DNA of 64,000 bases from Sphaerolaimus hirsutus (taxonomy: Eukaryota; Nematoda; Chromadorea; Monhysterida; Sphaerolaimidae). The notes below the pieces were generated by a model that ran no database searches, was not told the DNA's origin, and saw only the letters and a program-made list of their open reading frames with translations. Of the stretch, positions 33,871 to 44,929 are shown one piece after another (positions within the stretch are counted from its first letter, which is position 1; each line of letters opens with the position of its first letter). The position numbers and the translations under genes were made by a program. The stretch spans positions 27,468,794 to 27,532,793 of the forward strand of contig OZ038450.1 in the NCBI GenBank assembly GCA_964036195.1, read 5' to 3'.

Positions 33871-34850
33871 TAACAATGGCAAACCCTCCAAAAAAAAGTA
33901 TTTAAATTTTTAAGTGTTTTTTCCAAAATGAATTTTCGAATTTTCGAATTTTTCCTGACATTAATTTTCGAATTTCGAATTAAATTTTCGAATTTTTGAA
34001 TTTTCGAATCTTTTTTGGCAATTTTCGAATTTTTTTGGAAAAATATTGAATCTGAAGCTTTAAACGCAGAATTGGGACTGTTTTGGAAGTGGGTGACACA
34101 CTGAGTGTACTCAGTGCATACAGTGCTGACTTCACAAGATACGGGTACTTCTCAAACCAATACTCGAAACCACTCATATACTCCAGCGACATTACACCTA
34201 CAATGAAATCTACCATACCCCATCTGAATAAAAGGACAAACATTACATTTTTTAATTATATTTATCAAATTGCTTTGATAAATATGATGAATTTTTTATT
34301 ATTTTGGTTCTTTTATTCAGATGGGATATGGTAGATTTCAATGTAAGGTGTTATGTGGCTGGAGTATCTCTTTGATCACATCCCTTTTACTTATAAATAT
34401 GTGCAGTTCCTTTGGGCAGTCCCAGACACCTGTAAAATGCCATGTGAAATGTCAAGTGTTATGCACATTGTCTAAAGTCATGGAAATGCTGTGGAAAATT
34501 TCAAATATGTTAGCCATTTTCAAGGGCATTTTCATAACTTTTGACACTTGCAAGACATTTCACATTATACATTTAAACGTTTTTGGACGTTTTTTTGTTT
34601 TGTTTCGCTTTTTCATACGCACCGCGTATCATTTGTCGTTTTATTTTGCACGATGAACCTATGAGTGCGTTTTTTTGCCTTGAATTCCCTAAAAAAATTC
34701 GAAAAGTATTTTCGAATTTTCGAATTTTTTGAAAAATAAATCGATTTTTAAGTGTTTTTTCTAGGGGTGAAATAAAAATTCGAAAATTCCGAAAAAATTC
34801 GAAAATTCGAAAATGTTTTCGAATTTTCGAATCTTTTTTTGCCATCGTTA
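33871..34850. mobile_element. hAT-like MITE, TAACGATGG subfamily (copy 2)
   Basis: Termini TAACAATGG / CCATCGTTA with a perfect 8-bp duplication GTCGTCAG (33863-33870, 34851-34858). TTCGAATTTTTCC subterminal repeats as in 17913-18613. The core carries CCCAGACACCTGTAAAATGC words related to the CAGGGTTGG family interior. Confidence 0.92.
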
Positions 34851-34916
34851 GTCGTCAGCAAGAATTTGGATGGGAACCAGTTGACATTTTGTGTCATTGT
34901 TAATTACCGTATTTCC

Positions 34917-35359
34917 TCGAAATACCCCCCGGGGGTGATTGTTTCAGAGTGAGAATTTTGAGGGGGGGTAAACGAGGGGGGGGGGGTATTTCGAGGGGGG
35001 GCTTATTATTTCGTCAGAAATTTTTTGAAATTCCAGTACTAAATTGTCGTCTGTAACGTACGCAGACGTAGAAAGATGCAACAATAATCGCTATATATAA
35101 GAGTCTATTGACGTATTTGGGTGTGTAACAATGTTCTAACGTAACAATTCATTGTTTTTAACGTGTGTTTGGCATTGTCCGAATCACAAACTGCAGTTTT
35201 GTTATGTACGTTCTCTGTACACTCAATTTGGGGGGGGGTATTTCGAGGGGGTGGGTAATTATTTCATAGTGTCCATTTTGAGGGGGGGGGGGGGGTATTT
35301 CGAGGGGGGTATTTCGAGACGGGGGTATTTCGAGGGGGGGATATTTCGAGGAAATACGG
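34917..35359. mobile_element. TA-target MITE, CCGTATT family
   Basis: CCGTATTTCCTCGAAATACC at left and GGTATTTCGAGGAAATACGG-type end at right, TA on both sides. Long G runs in the right half and a short C run at the left end. Confidence 0.85.
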
Positions 35360-35563
35360 TAGATGAAAAACACCATTTCTCTGGTGTCAGCGCCAATGCA
35401 AACTCATAATTCCAGGCGCTCAATCCAAAACAGGCGTGGACGGAAAATGAAACGAACTTTATGAAACTTAAAGCTAAACTTATGTTTAGCAGTTTTTGAA
35501 TGGCTACAAATAAAAGTTTGTTACAAAAATTCAAGTGGGTTAAGTTGTTTGTGCCATTTGCAG

Positions 35564-35629
35564 GTGAAATCGGTTCAGAAACCCATCGATGTGCAGCAGC
35601 AGATTGAGGAAATCGGGCTGGTTGAATGA
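35564..35629 (+). CDS. candidate terminal exon
   Basis: After GTGCCATTTGCAG, one frame reads VKSVQKPIDVQQQIEEIGLVE then TGA. Joining in phase with the donor at 33614 would instead use another frame (SEIGSETHRCAAAD, stop). Both are plausible and neither is recognised, so the pairing with 33517-33614 is unproven. Confidence 0.28.
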   Translation: MKSVQKPIDVQQQIEEIGLVE

Positions 35630-35998
35630 ATTGTTTTCTTCTTGTTGTTTCTTCATTAGGTGCCAGTTCTTCTCTCTGTCAAGTGATAAGTTTGTCAAAG
35701 ATAAGTGAGTGACAAATAAATCTCTCGCAACTTATGAAGCAGTTGAAACTTGTCTCAAATTTTCCACAAAGCTTTCAACCTTACTTTTCACTTGTCATTG
35801 CTTACATTACAACTTGTTTTTTTTGACATTTGTCATGGTGAAGAACTGGCCCCTGAGAAGCTATTATTTGTCATCAAACTGGATGTCATTATATTTATTT
35901 TTATAGTCAAATGTTTTCTTAACCTTAGGCTTGCTGTTGTATAAACTGAGTTGCTTTTTGGGTGTGTGAATAAGTAAGACAGTTACATCTTCAAACGA

Positions 35999-36807
35999 CT
36001 TTGCAATTTGGCCGCCCAAAACCTGGCAACAAGCCTGTCTGACACAGGCGCACATGGGCGTCTATGCAAGTCATGGAAGCAAAAAACGTACTTTGGACCT
36101 GTTGTGCCAATACTTTGCCTGGCCGACTATGCAACGCGACATTACACAATACTGTGCAGACTGTATTTCATGCTTGCAATACAAGAAACATCGACTGCAC
36201 CCAGGACCGTTAGGGGAAATAGAAACACCGAACCAGCCTTTCGACGTGGTTCACATTGATTCCATGCAATTCGAGCATGATAACGCAAAATCGAAGGTGA
36301 TTGTGATGGTGGATGCATTTACACGTTACAGTGTTGCTACGCCCGTTACTTCGCTATCAGCTACTTGTGTCGCGCGCGCTGTGCTAACAAAATTGTTCCT
36401 GATTTATGGAGCCCCAAGAATTATCGTCACTGACCAGGGCACTGAATACGTAAATAGCTCTTCCAGATTACTATGTGAACAGTACGGGACCACCCATCCC
36501 GCACTGGAACCTGCTATGCGCTGCTGCAAAAAGCATGGATGTACAATCCATGCGCATGGTGGCATGGTCACACAGTGACAGAAGCAGACAATTATACAAG
36601 CAGTACTTTGATTTGAAACACAGCAAAACCGTTATCTCAGTGGGCAACATGATCATGGTGAAAAAGTTGCATGCGGATCATACCTTGCCCAAATTTACGG
36701 GGCCAATCAAAGTTGTCGATGTGATCGGACCGACTATTTTCATTGAGTTGGACGGGGCGGTGCGGAAAATACAGCATCGTTTTTGCTGGAAGCTTAATAC
36801 GCTGTAA
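35999..36807 (+). pseudogene. Ty3/gypsy-type integrase, internally deleted
   Basis: Integrase inserts retrotransposon cDNA. Here the zinc-binding segment is visible (H, then YFAWPTMQRDITQY, then CADCISC), followed by the catalytic core with PFDVVHIDSMQF, IVMVDAFTRY and IIVTDQGTEYVN, supplying two of the three D,D(35)E acids. After CEQYGTTH the expected GQVER region with the catalytic Glu is absent and the frame breaks near 36578. A second frame (about 36577-36804) resumes with SVGNMIMVKK and KFTGPIKVVDVIG, the C-terminal SH3-like part. About 100 residues appear lost. No reverse transcriptase is found upstream, so it is a 5'-truncated, dead copy. Confidence 0.75.
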
Positions 36808-37056
36808 TTGCGAGCTGGATGGATACGCTTACTGGTTTACTGTTCCGTTACATTTCTTTATATTTACCCCCCAACACAAGAAAAACTCAATACGCCACAA
36901 CCGCAACTTCCACAATTCATTTTGCACTATGTATTTACAAAAAACAGCTTTGTGGATTTCTGTGTTTGCGGTAGCGGTTTTGGCTGGAAAAGACGCTAAA
37001 CAACCTCAAAAAACAACACCACCACACCCGTTTCTGCTGCCAGCTCGACGTTGAGC

Positions 37057-38082
37057 ATGCACGTCAACGACGACCCTGACAACGACAACGACCCGGACTC
37101 TGACCACACAGCGGAACAACCTCCAACAGAGGCAACAGCAATTCCGACGTTTGCTGTCATGTAATGTTCTTGATTATCAATTATTCGCAACTGAGTTTTG
37201 CACAAGCCCTCAACTGTAATATCTTTACTTGGCTGCAGAACATGTCCACCATGTGCGACCGCTACCAGAAACTACACAAGAATTTGCTGCAAGCCTGTGA
37301 CAGTGCCGCGGAGCGACACCACACCGTCACAGGCTTCAAAGTTAGATGATGCAGTTTTTCGTTGCTAACTGGTGACATATTCCCTTCACACAACATGACA
37401 GTGCGATCAGGTGGAAGTGGACCGCCTGCACGCACAGCTGAACGAGTCGAATCGGCTCTGCAACCAACAAGCAACTGCCCTTGCTGACGCCATACGCGAG
37501 CTCGATGAGCTACGGCTGAATCCACCTCGCGCACCGCTGGCAGATGTCACCACCCAAACGGAGACCACGATTTTTTCAACGGTTCGGTTGTCTTCTAATT
37601 CGTTCCGGGCGTGCCTGCTGCATTCAAATGCAGCACCTGAATACTGTGTGTTATGCGGGTCACGATTACCTGCGCAGCGTCACGCACTCAACTTCGACGG
37701 CATGCATGACTTCTATCGACGCAACGAGTTTGCAGCAGCCGCCGGACCACATTTGCTAAGGGCCGCGAATCCACCCGAGGTCCGGCGCCACCGTTTTGGA
37801 CCGCCGCCAGAGTCGCCGTTGGACATAGTTGATTTGCTGCCATCCAGTTCAGAACCGCTGCGCGCGCATAATTTTCATAACACCCACAACACCCCCACGC
37901 AATGCACCCCGGAGCTTTTGCGTAGCCGCCACCGCCGCAATTCCCGCCCTACCCCAACGGCTGTCTATCGTAATACGGCATCCCGTATTACACGCCACCC
38001 TTACCAGCACCCGCGCCATGGTAGGAATGCTCGCCGTCGCACACGCACGCGCTCGCGCATGCCACCGCCGGCACGCATGTGA
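37057..38082 (+). CDS. spliced coiled-coil/Cys protein, possibly third ORF of the gypsy element
   Basis: Exon segments: an acidic start (MHVNDDPDNDNDPDSDHT) from ATG 37057, a short coding segment near 37239-37340 (YQKLHKNLLQACDSAAERHH), and a long segment 37402-38082. The 61-nt intron 37341-37401 is phase 0 with GTTAGA, a TGCTAAC branch site at 37363 and CATGACAG. The first intron (about 37156-37238) is less certain. The protein has a heptad-like helix (VDRLHAQLNESNRLC), a CVLCGSRLPAQRH Cys pair, and an Arg/Pro-rich basic tail. It lies between the integrase and a purine-rich AGGAGGGATAGTGG at about 38115, which looks like a polypurine tract plus LTR start. An accessory or envelope-position ORF is therefore likely, but I do not recognise the family. 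Confidence 0.4.
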
Positions 38083-38114
38083 TATGCTTGATGAGTTGTG
38101 TCAAATCAAAATTT

Positions 38115-38960
38115 AGGAGGGATAGTGGATTTGGTTGTTTTAATTTATGAGCCCTTTTGGCTAAAAAAATTGGGGAGTGATCATGACGAGTTATCCCCAT
38201 ATCGCACAAAGTAGCTTTTCCATTTTGGTGATTATTTAATGGCTTATATGACAGTAACACGGGATCGTCGGAATGCCAATAAACTTCTCACAACAATATC
38301 TTTGACACGTCAATTTCCATGTCCGTTTTCCGTAAAAAAAATTTTTGACACCCTAGTTTTGAAGGCCAATGGCTCTTTCAGGATGAGGAACTGCGTTCAG
38401 CGACTCTCCCTGCTTTTCATTAGATTGCCTAGTGTAAATATATACCACACTCGAATTTGCTATGTACAATGCAGTATCGATGGCAACAGGAAAACAATTC
38501 CATTTGATTCTATTTAATCAAACAGATATACCTATTTTAATACCAGAAAATATGCACATATCTGATCGCGCTGTGATTCATCGAAACAAATTTTACAGGC
38601 CAGGTGAACAATTTCATCGTTCATTTTTGACAACAGACACTGTGGCAGTAAAAGCATTGCAATTATAATTGGGTTACTTTACACCCGGCACGCGTGGTTC
38701 CCGCTGGAAGCGTGCCAACGATTGCTTTACGCATGAAATTTTCATAAAAAAATAGAAAAAAATAATCGTTGTTATGACGCTAAATGTTAACTTATTCACG
38801 ACACTGATTTTTACATTCTTAACACAAAAATCGCATGCTTACTCATCATTGGCACGCTTCCAACGTGAGACATAAATGAGTGCGAGGGCAGAGTATCTTG
38901 TCCGCCGAGTATACCTGACCCGCCGCAATCAGAATTTGACTCAGCATTGGAGAAATCAGT
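38115..38960 (+). other. possible 3' LTR / gypsy remnant region
   Basis: Starts after AGGAGGGATAGTGG and has AATAAA at 38278. A short frame at 38462-38668 reads ILFNQTDIPILIPENMHI, protein-like but unrecognised. Inverted words GGAAGCGTGCCAA / TTGGCACGCTTCC occur at 38707 and 38850. No second LTR copy is present to prove it. Confidence 0.25.
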
Positions 38961-39104
38961 AGTTATGAATCCAGAACAGAGACTTCAGTTTATCATGGAA
39001 AATTTACCAAAAAACAATTGGTTACCACTTTCTCATGAATAAAATGAGAGATTCACGCATTTGATGACATATTTTCATGATATATTTTCGCGCAGCGACT
39101 ATGA

Positions 39105-39366
39105 TAATAACACACTATACATACATGCATACCTTATGTATGCACATACACACATTGTTCAGTTCAAATCTTGTGCCTTCAATTGCTTGGATTAAAAAAA
39201 CTCAAAAAAAACATTTCCATATTTTCTGTGTTTCTGTGTTTCCGTGTTCTTAAAAAACAACTCATTTGAGTTTCTGTGTTTTTCAAAATTGTTGAGTTTC
39301 CATGTTTCTGTGTGAAACAAAAACATGAAAAATCCTTATTTAATATGTGTGTTTTTGCCATCGTTG
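39105..39366. repeat. truncated CAACGATGG-family MITE
   Basis: Inverted relative of the left third of 22482-23213, including TACATGCATACCTTATGTAT, and ending TTTTGCCATCGTTG. The other terminus is missing. Confidence 0.7.
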
Positions 39367-39870
39367 GATGTGACCGCTTTACTTGTCTTGGTGATGACCA
39401 AGCCCAGCCCAGAAACGACCAGCACAAATCAATGCAACAACTCAGATGGAAACTACACTTTTTCCATCCCGCCAACTGGTCAATATTGATGAACACTGTA
39501 TTTTACTGCCGAACTGAGGACACAGTAAATACATGCAGCGCCCTACACCGAAATGCCTGTCAATCCAGGAGAAATAAGGAGGACTCGTTTCGGCATGCTG
39601 TCTCCATAATTACTCAAGTGCATGTGCATAACGTTTTGGTTTACCATCTACTTCTACCCAAGATCCAATTGTGTGTTGAATTCTACATTCAGACTGCAAA
39701 TTGTATTTTATTTACCAAATATCAATGTCCCTTTAAAGGAACAGCGGCCACGAGCTACTACCCGCGAACCGCATGCACACAATCACAATCAGCAACATAA
39801 TCAGCGTGGTCATCATCAGAAGGAGTTATCATCACTACCCCATCCGCCTGTGCCTCTAGCCACCTGGAAC
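39367..39870 (+). repeat. dispersed segment shared with 17386-17880
   Basis: See the partner: highly similar, same orientation. It joins the coding-like module at about 39880, whereas the 17-kb copy leads into unrelated sequence. Confidence 0.7.
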
Positions 39871-39879
39871 GCAACGGGA

Positions 39880-39978
39880 GCCCCTTCGAACCTTTTTGCA
39901 AATCTCGTAAGGCTTGCATTTGTTGTTGCAGCGATCTGTGCAACAACATGCGGCTGCATTATCTCAGACCATGGTTTA
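39880..39978 (+). repeat. coding-like module, partial copy
   Basis: Contains NLFANLVRLAFVVAAICATT in one frame. It is preceded directly by the 39367-39870 segment with the bridging word GCAACGGGAGCCCC. Confidence 0.5.
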
Positions 39979-40069
39979 AGTAAAATTCTTTTTATTAAAA
40001 TTGTATTTTATTTTTATTAAAATTGTATTTTTTAAAAATTTTATTCATGTTTTATTTTATTTTATTTTA

Positions 40070-40926
40070 TTTTCAGCAAATTGGACGCTAGAATCATAAG
40101 CAACATGATAGAAAACATTTAAAGAATTTTACAGACACTCAAGTTTTTGTAAAATTGTATTAAAATTGCACAAAAATTCAAATTTTTGTACAATTTTACT
40201 AAAATTTTACTAAAAAATCTGAATTTTAGTAAAATTGTATTCTATTGTCGGGACCAGGACCGGGACAGGGACTGTGAGGTTGGGACTGGGACTGGGATTT
40301 GCTGAACCATGTAGCGGGACCATTGGTGCCATAAGTGCTTGTGCGCTTGTGAATGTCACAAGCAGTATATTTGGTGTCACAAGCATAAATTTCACTGTCA
40401 CATTGTGACATTCACATGCGTGTATTGTACAAACAAATGTGAAAGCTCAAAATTAACACGGAATTGCTTAAATTGGCTCCATTTTGCCAATTTTCACCTT
40501 CATAATCAATATTTCCATCTAGGTATATACATATATATCTATTTTTAGCCTATTTTATTTGTATTTATAGTGATTTCAAAATTTTTGGCTGGCTGCCAAC
40601 TTCACATAAGGTCTCCGATAATAAGGTGTCACAAGATGAAATTTTTGCTAATGTGAATGTCACAAGCACAAATTGGGACTTTGGGCTGCCTATGGTGCGG
40701 GTGCTATTGTTGTCAGCGTGGCGCCGGTGTCGGTGCGGTGCGGTTCCATTTTTTGGCCGATGCCCAAAGGCCCAAGGTGCCAGGTGCCCTCTTTGAGGAC
40801 TGGCAGAGGTGCCGGTCTGGTGCGGTGCCATATTTCCTGGTGCCTTTTCCATTACTTAGTGCTTGAATGCATCATTAGGAATGAGGAAGTGTGCTTGTAC
40901 TGAAGTCCATTTGAACAACTACGGAC
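40070..40926. repeat. paralogous segment, uninterrupted counterpart of 24590-26868
   Basis: Matches the flanks of the 24685-26069 element base for base in outline (AGCAACATGATAGAAAACAT, CTCAAGTTTTTGTAAAATTG) with no insertion. It includes the CATAGGCGGCG-family copy 40330-40694 and a GGTGCGGTGCGGTTCC-rich stretch. Confidence 0.8.
40330..40694. mobile_element. CATAGGCGGCG-family MITE (copy A)
   Basis: Left end CATAAGTGCTTGTGC, right end GGGCTGCCTATG. Near-identical interior to 26268-26631. Confidence 0.7.
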
Positions 40927-41391
40927 CAGAGTTGTTAAAAATACTGAACTTTTTTCAAAGTAAACGTAAACATAAAGTATTTATTTTTTACTCAACCCTG
41001 AGTACAGAAAACATAAAGTATTTTTAAAATACTTTTATGCTGTGTAAAACATGAGTAAACGTAAAACCCAGTATTTTTACTCAGGGAAAACGTAAAAGCT
41101 AGTATTTTTTCACTTTTGTACTCAGAAAAACATAAAGGTGAGTAGAGCAAAGGTGGAAGTCATTGCTTTCCCTACCCGTCGCAATTTTGATCATTGCCGC
41201 TGCAATTTTCACAGCTACTTCAATTTGTTTTGAATAGTTTTTTCTTGTTTTGCACCTGATTTTTTTTTGTAATTACGTTTCCTGTGCTCGCGTACTTTCA
41301 AAAAGTACGCGAGTAAGTGAGTACCGGTATTTACCCAGTTCTCGAGTATACATAAAAGTCAAGTAAATGTAAATACGTTTTAACAACTATG
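40927..41391. mobile_element. hAT-like MITE, CAGAGTTG family (copy A)
   Basis: Termini CAGAGTTGTTAAAAA / TTTTAACAACTATG with a perfect 8-bp duplication CTACGGAC (40919-40926 and 41392-41399). Confidence 0.9.
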
Positions 41392-41399
41392 CTACGGAC

Positions 41400-42086
41400 C
41401 CATGTTTCCGTGAGCGCAGAACAGCCAACTGCGAACTGACCGGATTGGTTGTTTCCATCAGAGACAGTGTGGCCCTTGTTCAAAGCGGGCACGCAACGGG
41501 AGCCCCTTCGAACCTTTTTGCATATCTCGTAAGGCTTGCATTTGTTGTTGCAGCGATCTGTGCAACAACATGCGGCTGCATTATCTCAGACCATGGTTAT
41601 TGGTTTTAGTAAAATTCTTTTTACTAAAATTGTATTTTATTTTTATTAGAATTGTGTTTTTTACTTATTTATTCATGTTCCATTTTTTTTAATTTTTTTT
41701 ATTCTGAAATGTCATTTATAAAATAAAATGAAACCATTTTACAAAAAATTTACAAAAATTTTACAAACATTTTACAAAATTTTTACAAAAAATCAGAATC
41801 TTGGGTGGAAGGCCATAAAATAATGTGCACACTAGAAGTATGCAGATGAATACAAAAAAATTTTTATGTAGACTTGCGACACGGTTTGCGACGAAGGTAT
41901 CTGTTTGAATTTTGACCCCATAGGGGCCGGATAGATATGTATGTAGCTAATTGCTCCTCCCAAGGGAAATATAGCTAAAAATTTGTTATTTTTGGGGGTA
42001 AGGGGGGGGGCTTGCTGGGTACGTACAATTTATATATATAGGCTTTTTCAAAGTAACGAACAAAGAAAATAAGAAAAAATCACATA
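41400..42086 (+). repeat. duplicated segment shared with 27363-27955
   Basis: Includes the coding-like module to about 41605, an A+T-rich TTTTACAAAAATTTTAC block and GGGGCCGGATAGATATG. It ends at the TA where the next MITE is inserted. Confidence 0.7.
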
Positions 42087-42349
42087 CTGTATTTCCTTGA
42101 AATACCCCCCCCCCCCCTTTGAAATACCCCCCTCAAAATGGGCACTATGTATTTGTGGTCCAGGAAATGCATAACAGATGTTCAAAACACTTACTGTGTT
42201 ACGTTAGAACATCGTTTATACCATCTACATCCTTATATAAGGCAGTAAAAACTTATAAATGGTTGTTATTGTTGCATTTTTCACGTTTTTCTCTCAAAAT
42301 TTCCACTCTGAAAAAATAAACCCGCTGGGGGTAATTCAAGGAAATACGA
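42087..42349. mobile_element. TA-target MITE, CCGTATT family, with empty site
   Basis: 263 bp, ends CTGTATTTCCTTGAAATACC / GTAATTCAAGGAAATACGA between two TA dinucleotides. The paralogous segment reads CACATAAATAATAAA at 27951-27965 without it. Confidence 0.88.
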
Positions 42350-42371
42350 TAAATAATAAATTGGTGGCCTA

Positions 42372-42690
42372 AGTGCTTGTGCGCTTGTGAATGTCACAAG
42401 CAGGATATTTGGTGTCACAAGCAGAAATTTCACTGTTACATTGTGACATTCACACGCGTGTATTGTACAAACAAGTGTGAAAGCTCAAAATTAACACAAA
42501 ATTGCTTAAATTGGCTCCATTTTGCCAATTTTCACCTTCATAATCAATATTTCCATCTAGGTATATACATATATATCTATTTTTAGCCTATTTTATTTGT
42601 ATTTATAGTGATTTCAAAAATTTTGGCTGGCTGCCAACTTCACATAAGGGCTCCGATAATAAGGTGTCACAAGGTGAAATTTTCGCTTGC
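42372..42690. repeat. CATAGGCGGCG-family MITE, right-truncated
   Basis: Family interior from GTGCTTGTGCGCTTGTG to CACAAGGTGAAATTTTCGC, then directly fused to the 28987-type segment. Confidence 0.65.
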
Positions 42691-43159
42691 ACAAGGCAAT
42701 TGCTTTTGCTAGCTGGCAAATTATGGCAATTTTTGTATTATTTACCTATAAACATTTTTCAGTTTAAAGGGAATATTGAGGCAGCTAACCTTGCCCAGCC
42801 ACAATACTCACAATGAGAAAAAGTGGAATTATAGTTTTGTAGTCCATTTTGATGTATTGCTCCCCAAGGGAATGACAGTGATGAGATTCTCCACTGCTTT
42901 TATACTCTGAGTTCACAGACCTGTCTTTTGTTCAGAAACACAAGTTGCCCCAGTGAACAAAGAGACACATTCTGCATGTCTTTATTGCACCCTGGACAGA
43001 TTTCCTTTGTGCTTTCATTCAAATTTCAGTGTGAATGAGTTGTTAAATGGTTTACATTTTGAAAAGATGCATTATCTATCTTAGCCCCACTTTTATTGTT
43101 TTTATTATTAGTCATTATTTCATTCACACTTATGCATTTGGAATGTTTGAAGTTTGAGT

Positions 43160-44700
43160 CAGAGTTGTTAAAATACCGGTAGTTTTGGAAAGAATAAGCG
43201 TAAGCGTAAATACACTTTCCAAATTTTGAGTGTGGATACTGTAAGCGTAAGGTATGTTTAAAATACCTAGGAAAGCGTTAAAAAACCGTAAGCGTAAAAA
43301 AAAATCATGAAGTGGTCTTGCTGTTGAGCAGTCTAGCAGAGTTGCAAAAGTGTATTTACACTTACCTGAAATACCCGGGTAAATGGGTATTTATATTTAC
43401 ACTTACACTTACACTTTCATAAAATACCCATACACTTTTTTACACTTTGCTGAGCAAAATACCCGGGTACAGAAAGTGTATTTTTTAATTTCAGATGGCC
43501 CTGTTTTATGCTTTTGAAAAAGCATAAAATAGGGTTATGTACAAAAAATAACTGCACAGTGCACACATGCAGTTATGCATCGAATGTAGAAAATATGGCA
43601 AATGTACAAGCTGGCCTTTGATCTCCAACCTTTGATCAGTACTCATGGTATTCTACAGTTTCATCATACTTTTGTAAAAAAGGACAAGATCAATGGAAAT
43701 TCACCAGCTGGACACAAAGTCAACTGGCTTTTGCATTGACATTTGCTGCATGTCCAATCTTGCATTTAAGCAGTGTGTATCACATTGCTTAATCAGTAAA
43801 TATCAACACTGAAAAAGTGCCATTATTAGTGAACTTCATACCACTATAGTATTTGCTACAGTCTGAAATGTTTCATAAAAGGCAGTAAAATGTGAAATGA
43901 TGCATAAAAATGACAAATATATTGCTCTAAAGGTGAAAACAGTGGTGTATTCTAATGCTCAACAGTGAGAGCTCTTTCTAAAAAAAAATTTTACACTTAC
44001 ACTTTTTTTACACTTTCCTAGGTATTTTTAAAATATCTTACACTTTTGGTATCCATACTCAAAATTTGGAAAGTGTATTTACACTTACACTTACACTTTC
44101 CAAAAATACCGGTATTTAAACAACTCTGCAGTCTAGTAGGGGGATTGTGGGTTGCCCAAATAAAATGCCCAAACCCAACTTTTTATCCCAGAGGTTGCTC
44201 AGCTATCGATCCTCCTGAGGCTCAGTACCTATTGATTCCTAGAAACCCCAGACACTCAGCCACCCCCCCAGAAAATGCTTCACCTTCTAACTCAGACTAA
44301 GTCCTGTCGACGGTGAAAAAATCGTCGTCGTAATCCTAAATTGGCCCCAATATTCCTAATATAAAGCTACGCCTGACAGCACCAATTTCACCAGACATTT
44401 GTGTTTCAAGAACTTTTACATGTGCCGCTATGTTCAATGCGTTATTATTGCACGCACGCAGTCATTTTTTTAGTACGCCTCCTCGTTCGCTTCTTGTTCA
44501 CTTTCTTTTTTGTGGTTTTACGCTTTTTCAAAAGCGTAAAACTGGACCGTGTGAACGTTTTTTACGCTTTTAGTGCCCGGGTATTTCGACGGGGAAAGCG
44601 TAATAAAGCGTATGGGTATTTTATGAAAGCGTAAGCGTAAATATAAATACCCATTTACCCGGGTATTTCGGGTAAGCGTAAATACGCTTTCGCAACTCTG
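43160..44700. mobile_element. hAT-like MITE, CAGAGTTG family (outer)
   Basis: Termini CAGAGTTGTTAAAATACCGG / CTTTCGCAACTCTG with a perfect 8-bp duplication GTTTGAGT (43152-43159, 44701-44708). The uninterrupted site is at 29441-29448. Another member of the same family is inserted inside at 43337-44128. Confidence 0.92.
43337..44128. mobile_element. hAT-like MITE, CAGAGTTG family (inner)
   Basis: Termini CAGAGTTGCAAAAGTG / TTTAAACAACTCTG with a perfect 8-bp duplication CAGTCTAG (43329-43336, 44129-44136). Its two ends are the opposite types to those of the outer element, so it lies in the reverse orientation. Confidence 0.9.
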
Positions 44701-44929
44701 GTTTGAGTACCATTTCAGCTGTATTTACAAAGGCAGTTTGCACCAGCTGGGGGGGGGGGGGGTTGGGTACTCCACACTTTTCAGTGCTCTAGAAATTTTG
44801 AAACTGCATATTTTGTGTGCTTAGATGGTCTGTCGCATAAGAAGTGATTGAACTGAGTGCTCAACATAACTAGAAGAAATTTGACTTTACTTCACGTAAA
44901 GTCAAAAAAGTGCCCAACAATACCATAAA

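Noticed and set aside
36577..36807. Separate gene downstream of integrase
   Set aside because: The sequence matches the integrase C-terminal domain. It is the same element after an internal deletion.
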